From Pseudomonas alkylphenolica (GTDB lineage: Bacteria; Pseudomonadota; Gammaproteobacteria; Pseudomonadales; Pseudomonadaceae): a stretch of DNA of 64,000 nt. Shown here piece after piece: positions 8,717 through 16,680 of the stretch. The DNA is taken from contig NZ_QJRG01000048.1 in assembly GCF_004025535.1 (NCBI RefSeq), positions 188,933 to 252,932 on the forward strand, written 5' to 3'. Below the pieces are notes generated by a model. The model worked only from the letters and a program-made list of their open reading frames with translations, was not told the DNA's origin and made no database searches. The position numbers were made by a program, and so were the translations under genes. Position 1 is the stretch's first letter. Each line of letters begins with the position of its first letter.

Positions 8717-9871
8717 ATGACGCGCCGCCTGCTGTTCAACACCACCCGCTCCATCATTATCGAACGCGGTGCCGCTGCCCGCCTGGCCGAACAAGTCCAG
8801 ACCATGGGCCATCGTTCGGTACTGCTGGTCACCGATGCCGGCGTTTTGGCCACCGGCCTGCTGTCCCCGGTCGAACGAGGCTTCGCCCAACGTGGTATCG
8901 CCCTGCAGGTGTTCAGCAAAGTCCAGGCTGACCCACCGGAGTCGGTGATTCTCGAAGCCGTGCAAGCCGCACGGCAATGCTGCGCCGATTGCATAATCGG
9001 TTTTGGCGGCGGCAGCTCCCTGGATGCCGCCAAGCTGACGGCACTGCTGGCGCGCAGCGAAGAGTCGCTGGCCGACATCTACGGCATCGATCGCACCAAC
9101 GGCCGGCGCTTGCCGCTGATCCTGGTGCCGACAACTGCTGGAACCGGCTCTGAGGTGACCGCCGTGTCGGTGATCACCACCGGAGAGGGCCAGAAAAATG
9201 TCGTGATTTCGCCTTCGCTTCTGCCTGACATCGCTGTGCTCGACGCCGACCTCACGCTGGGACTACCCAAGCACGTCAGCGCTGCTACCGGTATCGACTC
9301 CATGGTCCACGCCATCGAGTCCTATACCTCCAGGCACCTGAAAAACCCGATTTCCGACTGCCTGGCCCGCGAGGCGCTACGCCTTTTGGGCGACAACCTT
9401 GAACGGGTGTGCGACAACGGCGTAGACGCTCAGGCGCGCGAAAACATGCTGCTGGGTGCCTGCCTTGCCGGCATGGCCTTCGCCAATGCCCCGGTGGCCG
9501 CCGTACATGCCCTGGCCTATCCGTTGGGCGCACGGTTTCATGTGCCCCACGGGCTGTCCAATGCATTGGTACTGGCGCCGGTGATGCGCTTCAACCTTGA
9601 GGCCGCGGCACCCCTTTACGCCGAGCTGGCGGATATTCTGCTGCCGCACAGCCGCGGCGCAATCATTGAGAGGGCCATGGGACTGATCGCCCACCTGCAG
9701 GCCTTACCGGCGCGCCTGGGCCTGCCAACCCGGCTACGTGATGTGGGCGTCACCGAGGGCGACCTCGAGGCCTTGGCAAGGGATGCCAGCCAGCAAACGC
9801 GCTTGCTGGATAACAACCCACGCGAACTGAGCCTCAAGGACATTCAGGCCATTTACCAGCAAGTGTTCTGA
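8717..9871 (+). CDS. Iron-containing (group III) alcohol dehydrogenase
   Basis: This 384-aa protein is the usual length for the Fe-ADH/dehydroquinate-synthase-like fold. Visible motifs are the NAD-binding GFGGGSSLDAAKL, PTTAGTGSEVT and the metal-ligand segments DSMVHAIESYTS and HALAYPLGARFHVPHG. It follows the LuxR-type regulator on the same strand and is probably activated by it. The likely reaction is NAD-dependent oxidation of a primary alcohol to an aldehyde, or of a hydroxy acid. A maleylacetate reductase role is less likely because no aromatic-cleavage genes are nearby. Confidence 0.88.
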   Translation: MTRRLLFNTTRSIIIERGAAARLAEQVQTMGHRSVLLVTDAGVLATGLLSPVERGFAQRGIALQVFSKVQADPPESVILEAVQAARQCCADCIIGFGGGSSLDAAKLTALLARSEESLADIYGIDRTNGRRLPLILVPTTAGTGSEVTAVSVITTGEGQKNVVISPSLLPDIAVLDADLTLGLPKHVSAATGIDSMVHAIESYTSRHLKNPISDCLAREALRLLGDNLERVCDNGVDAQARENMLLGACLAGMAFANAPVAAVHALAYPLGARFHVPHGLSNALVLAPVMRFNLEAAAPLYAELADILLPHSRGAIIERAMGLIAHLQALPARLGLPTRLRDVGVTEGDLEALARDASQQTRLLDNNPRELSLKDIQAIYQQVF

Positions 9872-9895
9872 AGCGCGGTATCATCGCCGCGACAA

Positions 9896-9947
9896 AACGC
9901 GGAGCCCGGTTGCGGGCGACCGCGTTACTCAGAATATTTTCTAATTT
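9896..9947 (+). terminator. Candidate terminator after the iron ADH gene
   Basis: AACGCGG pairs with CCGCGTT at 9920-9926, with an inner CCCG/CGGG helix, followed about 18 bases later by the T-rich run ATTTTCTAATTTTTT. The distance to the T run makes this only a moderate match to an intrinsic terminator. Confidence 0.45.
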
Positions 9948-10039
9948 TTTCAGTCACTTGCCTTAATGTCCAAATCCGGAACATTGCCCTGGCAGCGCCT
10001 CCTTATACTCGCCTGAACCGCCCCGTGCGGCGCCACTAC

Positions 10040-10047
10040 AACAATAA
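10040..10047 (+). promoter_or_regulatory. Candidate Hfq/Crc motif upstream of the first MFS gene
   Basis: AACAATAA lies 24 bases before the ATG at 10072, just ahead of AGGAG. It matches AAYAAYAA and would be in the mRNA leader. A TATACT hexamer at 10004-10009 is a plausible -10 box. Confidence 0.45.
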
Positions 10048-10071
10048 TCAGGCAACCACAGGAGCGCCTCA

Positions 10072-11406
10072 ATGAGCGACGCCATCCCCTCCTTTCCGGC
10101 GACATCTGCCATTTCGGCTGATTTGAAACGCACCTATTCCACAGTGATCTGGCGTCTGATGCCCTATCTGATGCTGGCCTTCATCATCAACGCCATCGAT
10201 CGCCTGAACCTGTCGTTTGCCAAGTTGCGCATGGCCGACGACATTCTCCTCAGCGATGCAGCGTATGGCATCGGTGCCGGAGTCTTTTACCTGGGGTACA
10301 TCCTCTTCGAGGTGCCCAGCAACTTGTACATGCAACGTGTCGGCGCGCGTGCAACGCTGACACGAATCATGATCCTCTGGGGCCTGATCACCGTGGCCAC
10401 GGCCTTTGTTACCAGCCCTACGCAACTGATCGCTGCACGTTTCTTGCTGGGCGTCGCCGAAGCGGGCTTTTTCCCGGGCCTGATCCTTTACCTCACCTTC
10501 TGGTTTCCTGCCGCTGTGCGTGGCCGGATCACCGCCTCGTTTTTCATGGCCGGCATGGTTGCCGGGATGATTTGCGGCCCCTTGTCGGGCACCATCATGA
10601 CCCACCTGCATGGCTGGCTGGGTCTGCGTGACTGGCAGGCTTTGTTTGTCCTGACCGGTCTGCCGGCGGTGCTGCTTGGGGTGATCGGACGCTTCTGGCT
10701 GACCGACCGCCCCGAGCAGGCGCGCTGGCTGAACGATGAACAAAAACAGCAGATCCACCAGGCGCTGGCCAATGAATCAGGATCCGGCGCGGCCAGCAGC
10801 GGGTTCCTCGGCGCATTGCGCGATCCACTGTTGTATGTGGCGGGATTGGTGTGTTTCTGCATCTACAGCGCCTCCAACACCGTTTCTTACTGGCTGCCGA
10901 CACTGGTGCAGGGTTTTGGCCTGGAAGACCTGCAGCACATTGGCCTGGCCACCAGCCTGCCGTTCCTGGCGGCCTTGTGCGCCATGTACCTGCTCGGTCG
11001 CAGCTCTGACCGCTACATGGAACGCCGCTGGCACCTGAGCCTGACAATGCTGACCGCAGCGGCCAGCTTCTGCTTGCTGGACCTGGCCGCGGGCAACGCG
11101 CTGCTGTCGATGACACTGGCCAGCCTGGGGGCGGCGGGCGCCCTGGCGGCGATGCCGTTGTTCTGGACCATTCCGCCTGCGTTGTTAAGCAAAACCGGGG
11201 CTGCGGGCGGCATTGCCATCATCAGCAGCCTCGGCAACCTCGCCGGAGTTCTCAGCCAGACCGCCGTCGGTGCGGTAAAAGCCGCCACTGGCAGCCTTTA
11301 CCTGGCCTTTGACCTGATCGCCGTGCTGCTGGTGCTGGGCACGTTGCTGTTGCTGATCGCCATTCCCGCAAGGCGCCTGGTACCTGCAGGCAACACCCAG
11401 GCTTAA
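10072..11406 (+). CDS. MFS transporter, anion:cation symporter (ACS) family
   Basis: This 444-aa protein has about 12 hydrophobic segments. The ACS-family signature is near the N-terminus (NAIDRLNLSFAKLRM, then GAGVFYLGYILFEVPSNLYMQRVGAR). The ATG follows CAGGAGCGCCTCA. Relatives import organic acids such as tartrate, phthalate or 4-hydroxyphenylacetate together with protons. It is the last plus-strand gene before the shared terminator at 11422, and its leader carries a probable Hfq/Crc site. It probably brings in the organic-acid form of the compound used by block 1. Confidence 0.87.
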   Translation: MSDAIPSFPATSAISADLKRTYSTVIWRLMPYLMLAFIINAIDRLNLSFAKLRMADDILLSDAAYGIGAGVFYLGYILFEVPSNLYMQRVGARATLTRIMILWGLITVATAFVTSPTQLIAARFLLGVAEAGFFPGLILYLTFWFPAAVRGRITASFFMAGMVAGMICGPLSGTIMTHLHGWLGLRDWQALFVLTGLPAVLLGVIGRFWLTDRPEQARWLNDEQKQQIHQALANESGSGAASSGFLGALRDPLLYVAGLVCFCIYSASNTVSYWLPTLVQGFGLEDLQHIGLATSLPFLAALCAMYLLGRSSDRYMERRWHLSLTMLTAAASFCLLDLAAGNALLSMTLASLGAAGALAAMPLFWTIPPALLSKTGAAGGIAIISSLGNLAGVLSQTAVGAVKAATGSLYLAFDLIAVLLVLGTLLLLIAIPARRLVPAGNTQA

Positions 11407-11421
11407 GCCTTTACAACGACT

Positions 11422-11449
11422 AAAAAGCCCGCTCAATGAGCGGGCTTTT
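11422..11449. terminator. Bidirectional intrinsic terminator between the MFS and etfA genes
   Basis: A run of A, the stem GCCCGCT/AGCGGGC and a run of T make a classic symmetrical terminator between two convergent genes, usable from either side. Confidence 0.88.
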
Positions 11450-11466
11450 GCTTGCCTGGGAGCGTC

Positions 11467-12408
11467 TCAGAGGTGCTGCTCCAGCTCCGGCACGGCGTCG
11501 AACAGGTCGGCCACCAGACCGTAATCGGCCACCTGAAAAATCGGCGCTTCTTCGTCCTTGTTGATCGCAACGATTACTTTCGAGTCTTTCATCCCGGCCA
11601 GGTGCTGAATTGCACCGGAGATACCAACAGCAATGTACAGCTGCGGGGCAACAATCTTGCCGGTCTGCCCGACCTGCATGTCGTTGGCGACAAAACCTGC
11701 GTCAACGGCTGCCCGTGAGGCGCCGACACCCGCCCCGAGCTTGTCGGCCAGGCTGTACAGGTGCTTGAAGTTGTCACCGTTCTGCATGCCGCGGCCACCG
11801 GAAACGACGATCTTCGCCGCGGTCAGTTCCGGGCGGTCAGAGGTGGCCAGTGTTTCGCCAACGAACGCCGACAGGCCCGCGTTAAAGACCGGTCCGACAG
11901 CCTCGACAGCAGCCGCCCCGCCCACAGAGGCAACGGCATCGAATCCGGTGGCACGGACAGTGATGACCTTGATTGCGGCATTCGATTGCACCGTAGCAAT
12001 GGCGTTGCCGGCATAGATCGGACGCTTGAAGGTGTCTGGCGACTCAACCGAGATGATTTCGGAGATCTGGTCGACATCCAGCGCCGCCGCCACCCGTGGC
12101 AACAGGTTCTTGCCGTTGGCTGTGGCAGGCGCCAGGACGTGGCTGTAGATCACCGTCTGGTCGATCACCAGACCGGTAACCAATGCAGCGAGATTTTCCG
12201 GCAAGTGATGGGCATACGCCGCATTGTCAGCCACCAGCACCTTGGCGACGCCATCGACGCCTCGCGCCGCTGCCACAGCGCCTTCGACACCCAGGCCCGC
12301 CACCAGCACATGAATCTCACCACCAATCTGCTGTGCGGCAGCAACAGTGTTGAGGGTCGAACCACCAAGTGCTGCATGAGTGTGTTCCGCAATTACCAGG
12401 ATAGTCAT
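11467..12408 (-). CDS. etfA: Electron transfer flavoprotein alpha subunit
   Basis: This 313-aa protein starts MTILVIAEHTHAALGG and ends with the FAD-binding domain (GGRGMQNGDNFKHLYSLADKLGAGVGASRAAVDAGF, QVGQTGKIVAPQLYIAVGISGAIQH). The ATG shares one base with the etfB stop codon, so the subunits are translationally coupled. The ETF heterodimer passes electrons from acyl-CoA dehydrogenases to ETF-quinone oxidoreductase. No ETF-QO gene is in the window. This looks like an additional etf pair serving catabolic dehydrogenases such as those at 20221 and 22151, which is inference. Confidence 0.93.
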   Translation of the reverse strand: MTILVIAEHTHAALGGSTLNTVAAAQQIGGEIHVLVAGLGVEGAVAAARGVDGVAKVLVADNAAYAHHLPENLAALVTGLVIDQTVIYSHVLAPATANGKNLLPRVAAALDVDQISEIISVESPDTFKRPIYAGNAIATVQSNAAIKVITVRATGFDAVASVGGAAAVEAVGPVFNAGLSAFVGETLATSDRPELTAAKIVVSGGRGMQNGDNFKHLYSLADKLGAGVGASRAAVDAGFVANDMQVGQTGKIVAPQLYIAVGISGAIQHLAGMKDSKVIVAINKDEEAPIFQVADYGLVADLFDAVPELEQHL

Positions 12409-13157
12409 CAGATTACCTTCGCCTCGTTCTTCAGTTTCTCGACCAGTTCAGCAACCGACTTGACCTTGATACCCGCGCTGCGAGCAGCTGGCGCTTCCAC
12501 GTTCAGGGTCTTGCTGGTGGAGGCGGTGGAAACGCCCAGCGCGTCTGGAACAACAGTTTCCAGCGGCTTTTTCTTGGCCTTCATGATGTTTGGCAGCGAC
12601 GCATAGCGTGGCTCGTTCAGACGCAGGTCAGTGGTGACGATCGCTGGCAGGTTCAGCGCTACGGTCTGCAGGCCGCCATCGATTTCACGGGTGACATTGA
12701 CCTTGTCGCCAGCCACTTCAACCCTGGAGGCGAAAGTGCCCTGGGCGAAGCCGGTCAGCGCGGCCAGCATCTGGCCAGTCTGGTTGTTGTCGCTGTCGAT
12801 GGCCTGTTTGCCAAGGATCACCAGCTGTGGCTGTTCCTTGTCGACAACAGCCTTGAGCAGCTTGGCCACGGCCAGCGAGCCGAGCTCGTCGGCAGACTCG
12901 ACCAGAACGGCGCGGTCTGCACCCAGTGCCAGCGCAGTACGCAGTTGTTCCTGGGCGCTGGCCGGACCAACGGTCACCACCACTACTTCAGTGGCTATGC
13001 CTTGTTCCTTGAGGCGCACCGCCTCTTCCACGGCTATTTCGCAGAAGGGGTTCAGCGCCATTTTTACGTTGGCGAGGTCGACGCCCGTGCCGTCCGCCTT
13101 GACGCGAACCTTGACGTTGTAGTCGACCACGCGCTTTACCGCAGCCATTACTTTCAT
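12408..13157 (-). CDS. etfB: Electron transfer flavoprotein beta subunit
   Basis: This 249-aa protein starts MKVMAAVKRVVDYNVKVR at 13157, after AGGAGTGCTGT. An in-frame ATG ten codons upstream lacks a ribosome-binding site. The ETF-beta signature is seen in NPFCEIAVEEAVRLKEQG, VVVVTVGPASAQEQLRTALALGADRAVLV and the adenine-nucleotide region LVILGKQAIDSDNNQTGQMLAALTG. It follows the degenerate metallo-beta-lactamase-fold gene by 26 bases and precedes etfA with a one-base overlap. Confidence 0.93.
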   Translation of the reverse strand: MKVMAAVKRVVDYNVKVRVKADGTGVDLANVKMALNPFCEIAVEEAVRLKEQGIATEVVVVTVGPASAQEQLRTALALGADRAVLVESADELGSLAVAKLLKAVVDKEQPQLVILGKQAIDSDNNQTGQMLAALTGFAQGTFASRVEVAGDKVNVTREIDGGLQTVALNLPAIVTTDLRLNEPRYASLPNIMKAKKKPLETVVPDALGVSTASTSKTLNVEAPAARSAGIKVKSVAELVEKLKNEAKVI

Positions 13158-13183
13158 ACAGCACTCCTGTTGAGCGGGTTGAT

Positions 13184-14047
13184 TCAACTGTCCAGCCGAT
13201 GCAGGACGGCATGGTGGTCGTAGGGTTGATAACGCGATTGCCGGTTGCGGCAGACCTTGATGAGCGCAACCTCAGGATCACGGGGCAGGAACAGCCTGCC
13301 ACCGCTGGCGACCAGGTGGTCGAGCAGGTGCTCTTTTTCATCGATCAGGCATTCCGGATTCCGGTCAAAGGCGGTGGTCAGGTCGAGGGCGAGCCATTGC
13401 ATGGCGGGCACCAGGTCACCGGCAAAAATCAGCGGGCCACCGGGCATCTCGATTTCCGGCAACAGCTGTCCCGGGGTGTAGCCGTCGCTGACATGCAACC
13501 GCCAGCCTTCACCCAGTACCTCGCTGGCGTTCTCGTCGAGTACCTGCAAACGGCCACTGCTTTGCAGTTGACTGATGATCGGCGCCACGAACAATGCCCG
13601 GTCTCGCGGGTGGGGATGGCTGGCCCGTACCCAGTGCTGACGGCCGACCAGATAGCGGGCTGCCGGGAAGAGCAAGCGCGGTGCATCACCTGCGTTGACG
13701 GCACGGCGCACCTCCGGCGCGAGCATCGCATGCAGGTGGGTGAGCACCACGGCGTGTATGTCCCCTTCTGCCAGGCCAAGACGCGCCAGGCTGTCGAGCA
13801 GGCCAGGGGCCGGCCGCTGACAGCGGCAGGTTGGCGCCAGGGGGGCCAATAAAGCATCGCTACCGGCCATGACCAGTATGTTCTGGCCGTTCTGTTGCAC
13901 CAGCAGTACGCGCGATGCCAGCTCGACCTGATTGTCGTTGTCCGGGCTCAACCATTCGCTCCAGATGCGCCGCGGTGTCGTGCCGAACAATGTGCCGCCG
14001 TCGAGCTTGCGTGCTTTGCCGGTCACTGAAAATAACTTGCGATACAC
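13184..14047 (-). CDS. Degenerate metallo-beta-lactamase-fold protein (probable non-metal pseudoenzyme)
   Basis: This 287-aa protein starts at GTG 14047, after GAGG with an 8-base spacer. The fold is recognisable (HAVVLTHLH, then YTPGQ and IFAGDLVPA), but the zinc site is damaged. The HxHxDH motif reads HLHAML at residues 104-109, so Asp and the third His are Met and Leu. The usual GHTPG is GYTPG, and the last His position in FLPRDPE appears to be Arg. It is the first gene of an operon with etfB and etfA, 26 bases upstream of etfB. A structural or flavin/redox partner role is possible, since flavodiiron-type MBL domains also work in electron transfer, but this is speculative. A strong -24/-12 promoter sequence lies at 14167-14181. 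Confidence 0.75.
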   Translation of the reverse strand: MYRKLFSVTGKARKLDGGTLFGTTPRRIWSEWLSPDNDNQVELASRVLLVQQNGQNILVMAGSDALLAPLAPTCRCQRPAPGLLDSLARLGLAEGDIHAVVLTHLHAMLAPEVRRAVNAGDAPRLLFPAARYLVGRQHWVRASHPHPRDRALFVAPIISQLQSSGRLQVLDENASEVLGEGWRLHVSDGYTPGQLLPEIEMPGGPLIFAGDLVPAMQWLALDLTTAFDRNPECLIDEKEHLLDHLVASGGRLFLPRDPEVALIKVCRNRQSRYQPYDHHAVLHRLDS

Positions 14048-14166
14048 CCCATTTACCTCGCTGAACGCATTTTTGCCCTGTGCTGTTGAGCGCACTGAGA
14101 AAGGCCAGCATATGCAAAAGACGGTCAGTGGCACCCCTCCCGTGACGGGTGGTTTGCGCATTTTCG

Positions 14167-14181
14167 GCAAGGGGTGGGCCA
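14167..14181 (-). promoter_or_regulatory. Candidate sigma-54 (-24/-12) promoter for the MBL-like/etfBA operon
   Basis: Read on the minus strand the sequence is TGGCCCACCCCTTGC. It keeps the GG and GC elements exactly ten bases apart and matches TGGCAC-N5-TTGC well. It lies about 120 bases upstream of the GTG at 14047. No sigma-54 enhancer-binding protein is encoded in the window. Confidence 0.5.
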
Positions 14182-14195
14182 TCGTTGCGCAGCCC

Positions 14196-14214
14196 CCCCT
14201 CCATTGGGGAGGGG
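14196..14214. promoter_or_regulatory. CCCCTCC-N5-GGAGGGG palindrome in the divergent MBL-like/LacI region
   Basis: The arms and spacer length are the same as at 8624-8642, with centre ATTGG. It lies between two divergent starts (14047 and 14287) and 15 bases upstream of the -24 element, where an activator could bind. It cannot be a terminator for either neighbour. Confidence 0.42.
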
Positions 14215-14251
14215 TTTCTCCGGGGCCGTGCGAATAGGATTGGCGTCACTT

Positions 14252-14267
14252 GTGCACACGATTGCAC
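14252..14267 (+). promoter_or_regulatory. LacI-family operator in front of the LacI-type gene
   Basis: GTGCACACGATTGCAC has the pattern GTGCA-NN-CG-NN-TGCAC, an inverted repeat with the central CpG typical of LacI/GalR operators. It ends 19 bases before the ATG at 14287, so autoregulation is likely. No second copy was noticed upstream of the next gene. Confidence 0.55.
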
Positions 14268-14286
14268 TGCCATCGGAGGAACTGCC

Positions 14287-15294
14287 ATGACGCGCGACTG
14301 CAGCAGCGGACGGATCACCGCCCGGGACATCGCCCAACGGCTGGGGGTTGCCACCTCGACCGTCACCCGCGCCTTCGATGCCCAGTCGCGCATTTCCGCC
14401 ACCGTGCGCGCACGCATCCTTGCCATGGCCGAAGAACTGGGCTATCGACCCAATGCCATTGCCCGGTCGCTGAACCGGCGACGCACCGGTATTGTTGCCC
14501 TGGTGATGGGCGACATGAGCAATCCGTTCTACCCGGCGGTGCTTGAAGCGTTCTCCCTGCAACTGCGCGAGTCAGGCCGGCAACTGCTGCTGTTCGTAGT
14601 TCCCCCCGGAGGCGACGCCGACGCGCTGATGCCGCAACTGCTGCAGTATCAGGTCGATGGCATTGTGGTCACTGCCGCAAAGCTGTCTTCGCACATGTCC
14701 GACCTGTGCGCCCGCCAGGGGGTAGCCGTGGTGTTTCTCAACCGCCGCGTCGAAGACCCGACCGTCTGGTCGGTGTGCTGTGACAACCAGCGCATGGCCA
14801 CCGAAGTTGCCGAGTACCTGGTGGGACAAAATCGCCAGGCTTGCGCTTTCATCGCCGGCGATCCAGACGTCTCCACCACGACAGACCGTCTGCTCGGCTT
14901 CGAGCAGGGCCTGGCAGCGTACGGTCAACGTGTGGTTGCACACCTGCACGGCGGATACACCTATGAAGGCGGACGCGCTGCAGCCACCCGCCTGTTCAGC
15001 CCCGGGCAGCCGGTCATCGATGCCGTGTTTTGCGCCAACGACGTCATGGCCCTGGGGGTCCTCAGCCATTTGCGCATGAACACCACCCTGCGGGTGCCCG
15101 AAGAGGTCGCCGTCATCGGTTTCGATGACATCCGCGCCGCTGCCTATGCAGAACATGGCCTCACCACGGTGCACCAACCGGTTGACCAGATGATTGCGTG
15201 TGCCATCCGCTTGCTCGGCGAAGGCCGCCCTGCCAGCGCCACCGCTGCGCTGTACGAAATACCGGGCCATCTGACGATTCGCACCACCGCTTAG
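14287..15294 (+). CDS. LacI-family transcriptional regulator
   Basis: This 335-aa protein starts at ATG 14287, after GGAGGAACTGCC. The N-terminal helix-turn-helix (ITARDIAQRLGVATSTVTRAF, then GYRPNAIARSLNRRRTGIVAL) carries the hinge helix. The rest is the periplasmic-binding-protein-like ligand domain (NPFYPAVLEAF, VDGIVVTAAKLS, VFCANDVMALGVL, VIGFDDIRAA). It lies 47 bases upstream of the MFS gene and reads in the same direction. It therefore probably represses itself and the MFS/HisD-like/thioesterase/sulfatase run until a substrate-derived ligand appears. Confidence 0.92.
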   Translation: MTRDCSSGRITARDIAQRLGVATSTVTRAFDAQSRISATVRARILAMAEELGYRPNAIARSLNRRRTGIVALVMGDMSNPFYPAVLEAFSLQLRESGRQLLLFVVPPGGDADALMPQLLQYQVDGIVVTAAKLSSHMSDLCARQGVAVVFLNRRVEDPTVWSVCCDNQRMATEVAEYLVGQNRQACAFIAGDPDVSTTTDRLLGFEQGLAAYGQRVVAHLHGGYTYEGGRAAATRLFSPGQPVIDAVFCANDVMALGVLSHLRMNTTLRVPEEVAVIGFDDIRAAAYAEHGLTTVHQPVDQMIACAIRLLGEGRPASATAALYEIPGHLTIRTTA

Positions 15295-15311
15295 CGAAGC
15301 GCGACCAAGCC

Positions 15312-15322
15312 AATAACAACAA
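15312..15322 (+). promoter_or_regulatory. Candidate Hfq/Crc motif before the second MFS gene
   Basis: Overlapping AATAACAA and AACAACAA elements lie just upstream of the AGGAG site of the gene at 15342. Two overlapping AAYAAYAA matches make this one of the better candidates in the window. Confidence 0.5.
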
Positions 15323-15341
15323 AAACCAACAGGAGACAGGC

Positions 15342-16646
15342 ATGACCCTCACCGAGACTCCGGAAGACCGCAGGCTGTATCGAAAAATCAGCTGGCGCAT
15401 CATGCCGCTGCTGATGGCCGCCTATGTCGTGGCCTTTCTTGACCGTATCAACGTCGGTTATGCGCAGTTGCAAATGAAAGAGACGTTGGCATTCAGCGAC
15501 GCTGTGTATGCGCTGGGCGCGGGGATCTTCTTCATCGGTTATCTGCTGTTCGAGGTACCCAGCAATCTGATGCTGGAAAAGATCGGTGTGCGCAAGACCC
15601 TGCTGCGCATCATGGTCTGCTGGGGCGTGGTCGCCATGGCAATGATGTTCGTACAGACGCCTACTCAGTTCTACGTCCTGCGTTTTCTGCTTGGCGCCTT
15701 CGAGGCCGGCTTTGCGCCCGGGGCACTGCTCTACCTGACATTCTGGTACCCGCCTGCGCGGCGCGCGGGAATGATCGCGGTGTTTCTGCTCGGGGCCATT
15801 CTTGCCAGCCTGATTGCCGGCCCGTTATCGGGTGCGATCATGAAATTCCTCGACGGTTTCAATGGATGGCACGGTTGGCAGTGGCTGTTTCTGGTACAAG
15901 GGCTGCCCGCCCCCCTTCTCGGTCTGGTGGCCTGGCGCGTGCTTGTCGACAGCCCTGAGCAGGCCACATGGCTGAGTGCGGAAGAAAAAGCCCGCCTGCG
16001 CCAGCAACTGGATGCCGAGCAACGTTCGGCGCTCAAGGCCCGCCACGGCTCAGTGCGCGATCTTTTCGGGGATACGAAGTTCTGGGCGCTGTCGGTGGTG
16101 TACATCCTCATGGTGGCCGGCACCTACGCTATGGCCTTCTGGACACCTACCCTGATTCGCGGTTGGGGGGTCTCCGACCTCCTGGACATCGGTATCTACG
16201 CCACCTTGCCGCAGCTGTGCGCGATAGCCGGGGTGCTGTTGCTCAGCCGCAGCTCAGACCGTCACCGCGAGCGCCGCTGGCATTTCTCCAGCGGCGCGCT
16301 GGTGGCCGTCTGCGGCCTGGCAATCATGGTGCTGGCCCAAGGACAACTGGGTGCTTCGCTGCTTGGCCTGTGCCTGGCCATGCTGGGCATCGCTTCGGTT
16401 CCCCCGGTGTTCTTCGCCCTGGTCTCGGAATACCTGCCGCGCCCTTCGGTCGCCGTTGGCATCGCCCTGGTCAGCAGTATCGGCAATCTGGGGGGCGCGG
16501 TCATTCCTTCGCTCACCAGTGCCCTCAATACCGCCAGCGGCGGGACCACCTACAGCCTGTACCTGGTGATGAGCCTGTACCTGCTCGCCAGCGTCATTGT
16601 GCTGCGGGTCGCCCGACCGCCGGTTCCGGCCTACCAATCCGCCTGA
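15342..16646 (+). CDS. MFS transporter, anion:cation symporter (ACS) family
   Basis: This 434-aa protein starts at ATG 15342, after CAGGAGACAGGC. It carries the ACS signature AFLDRINVGYAQLQM and GIFFIGYLLFEVPSNLMLEKIGVRKT, with about 12 membrane segments. It is clearly related to the transporter at 10072, sharing the same N-terminal motif order and the DSPEQA/EQARW loop. It lies directly behind the LacI regulator and 34 bases ahead of the HisD-like dehydrogenase. It is therefore probably the importer for that enzyme's substrate, likely a small polar anion such as a sulfonate or organic acid. Confidence 0.88.
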   Translation: MTLTETPEDRRLYRKISWRIMPLLMAAYVVAFLDRINVGYAQLQMKETLAFSDAVYALGAGIFFIGYLLFEVPSNLMLEKIGVRKTLLRIMVCWGVVAMAMMFVQTPTQFYVLRFLLGAFEAGFAPGALLYLTFWYPPARRAGMIAVFLLGAILASLIAGPLSGAIMKFLDGFNGWHGWQWLFLVQGLPAPLLGLVAWRVLVDSPEQATWLSAEEKARLRQQLDAEQRSALKARHGSVRDLFGDTKFWALSVVYILMVAGTYAMAFWTPTLIRGWGVSDLLDIGIYATLPQLCAIAGVLLLSRSSDRHRERRWHFSSGALVAVCGLAIMVLAQGQLGASLLGLCLAMLGIASVPPVFFALVSEYLPRPSVAVGIALVSSIGNLGGAVIPSLTSALNTASGGTTYSLYLVMSLYLLASVIVLRVARPPVPAYQSA

Positions 16647-16680
16647 GGCGGCCATTTCTCACATTCAAAGGAGACTTACC

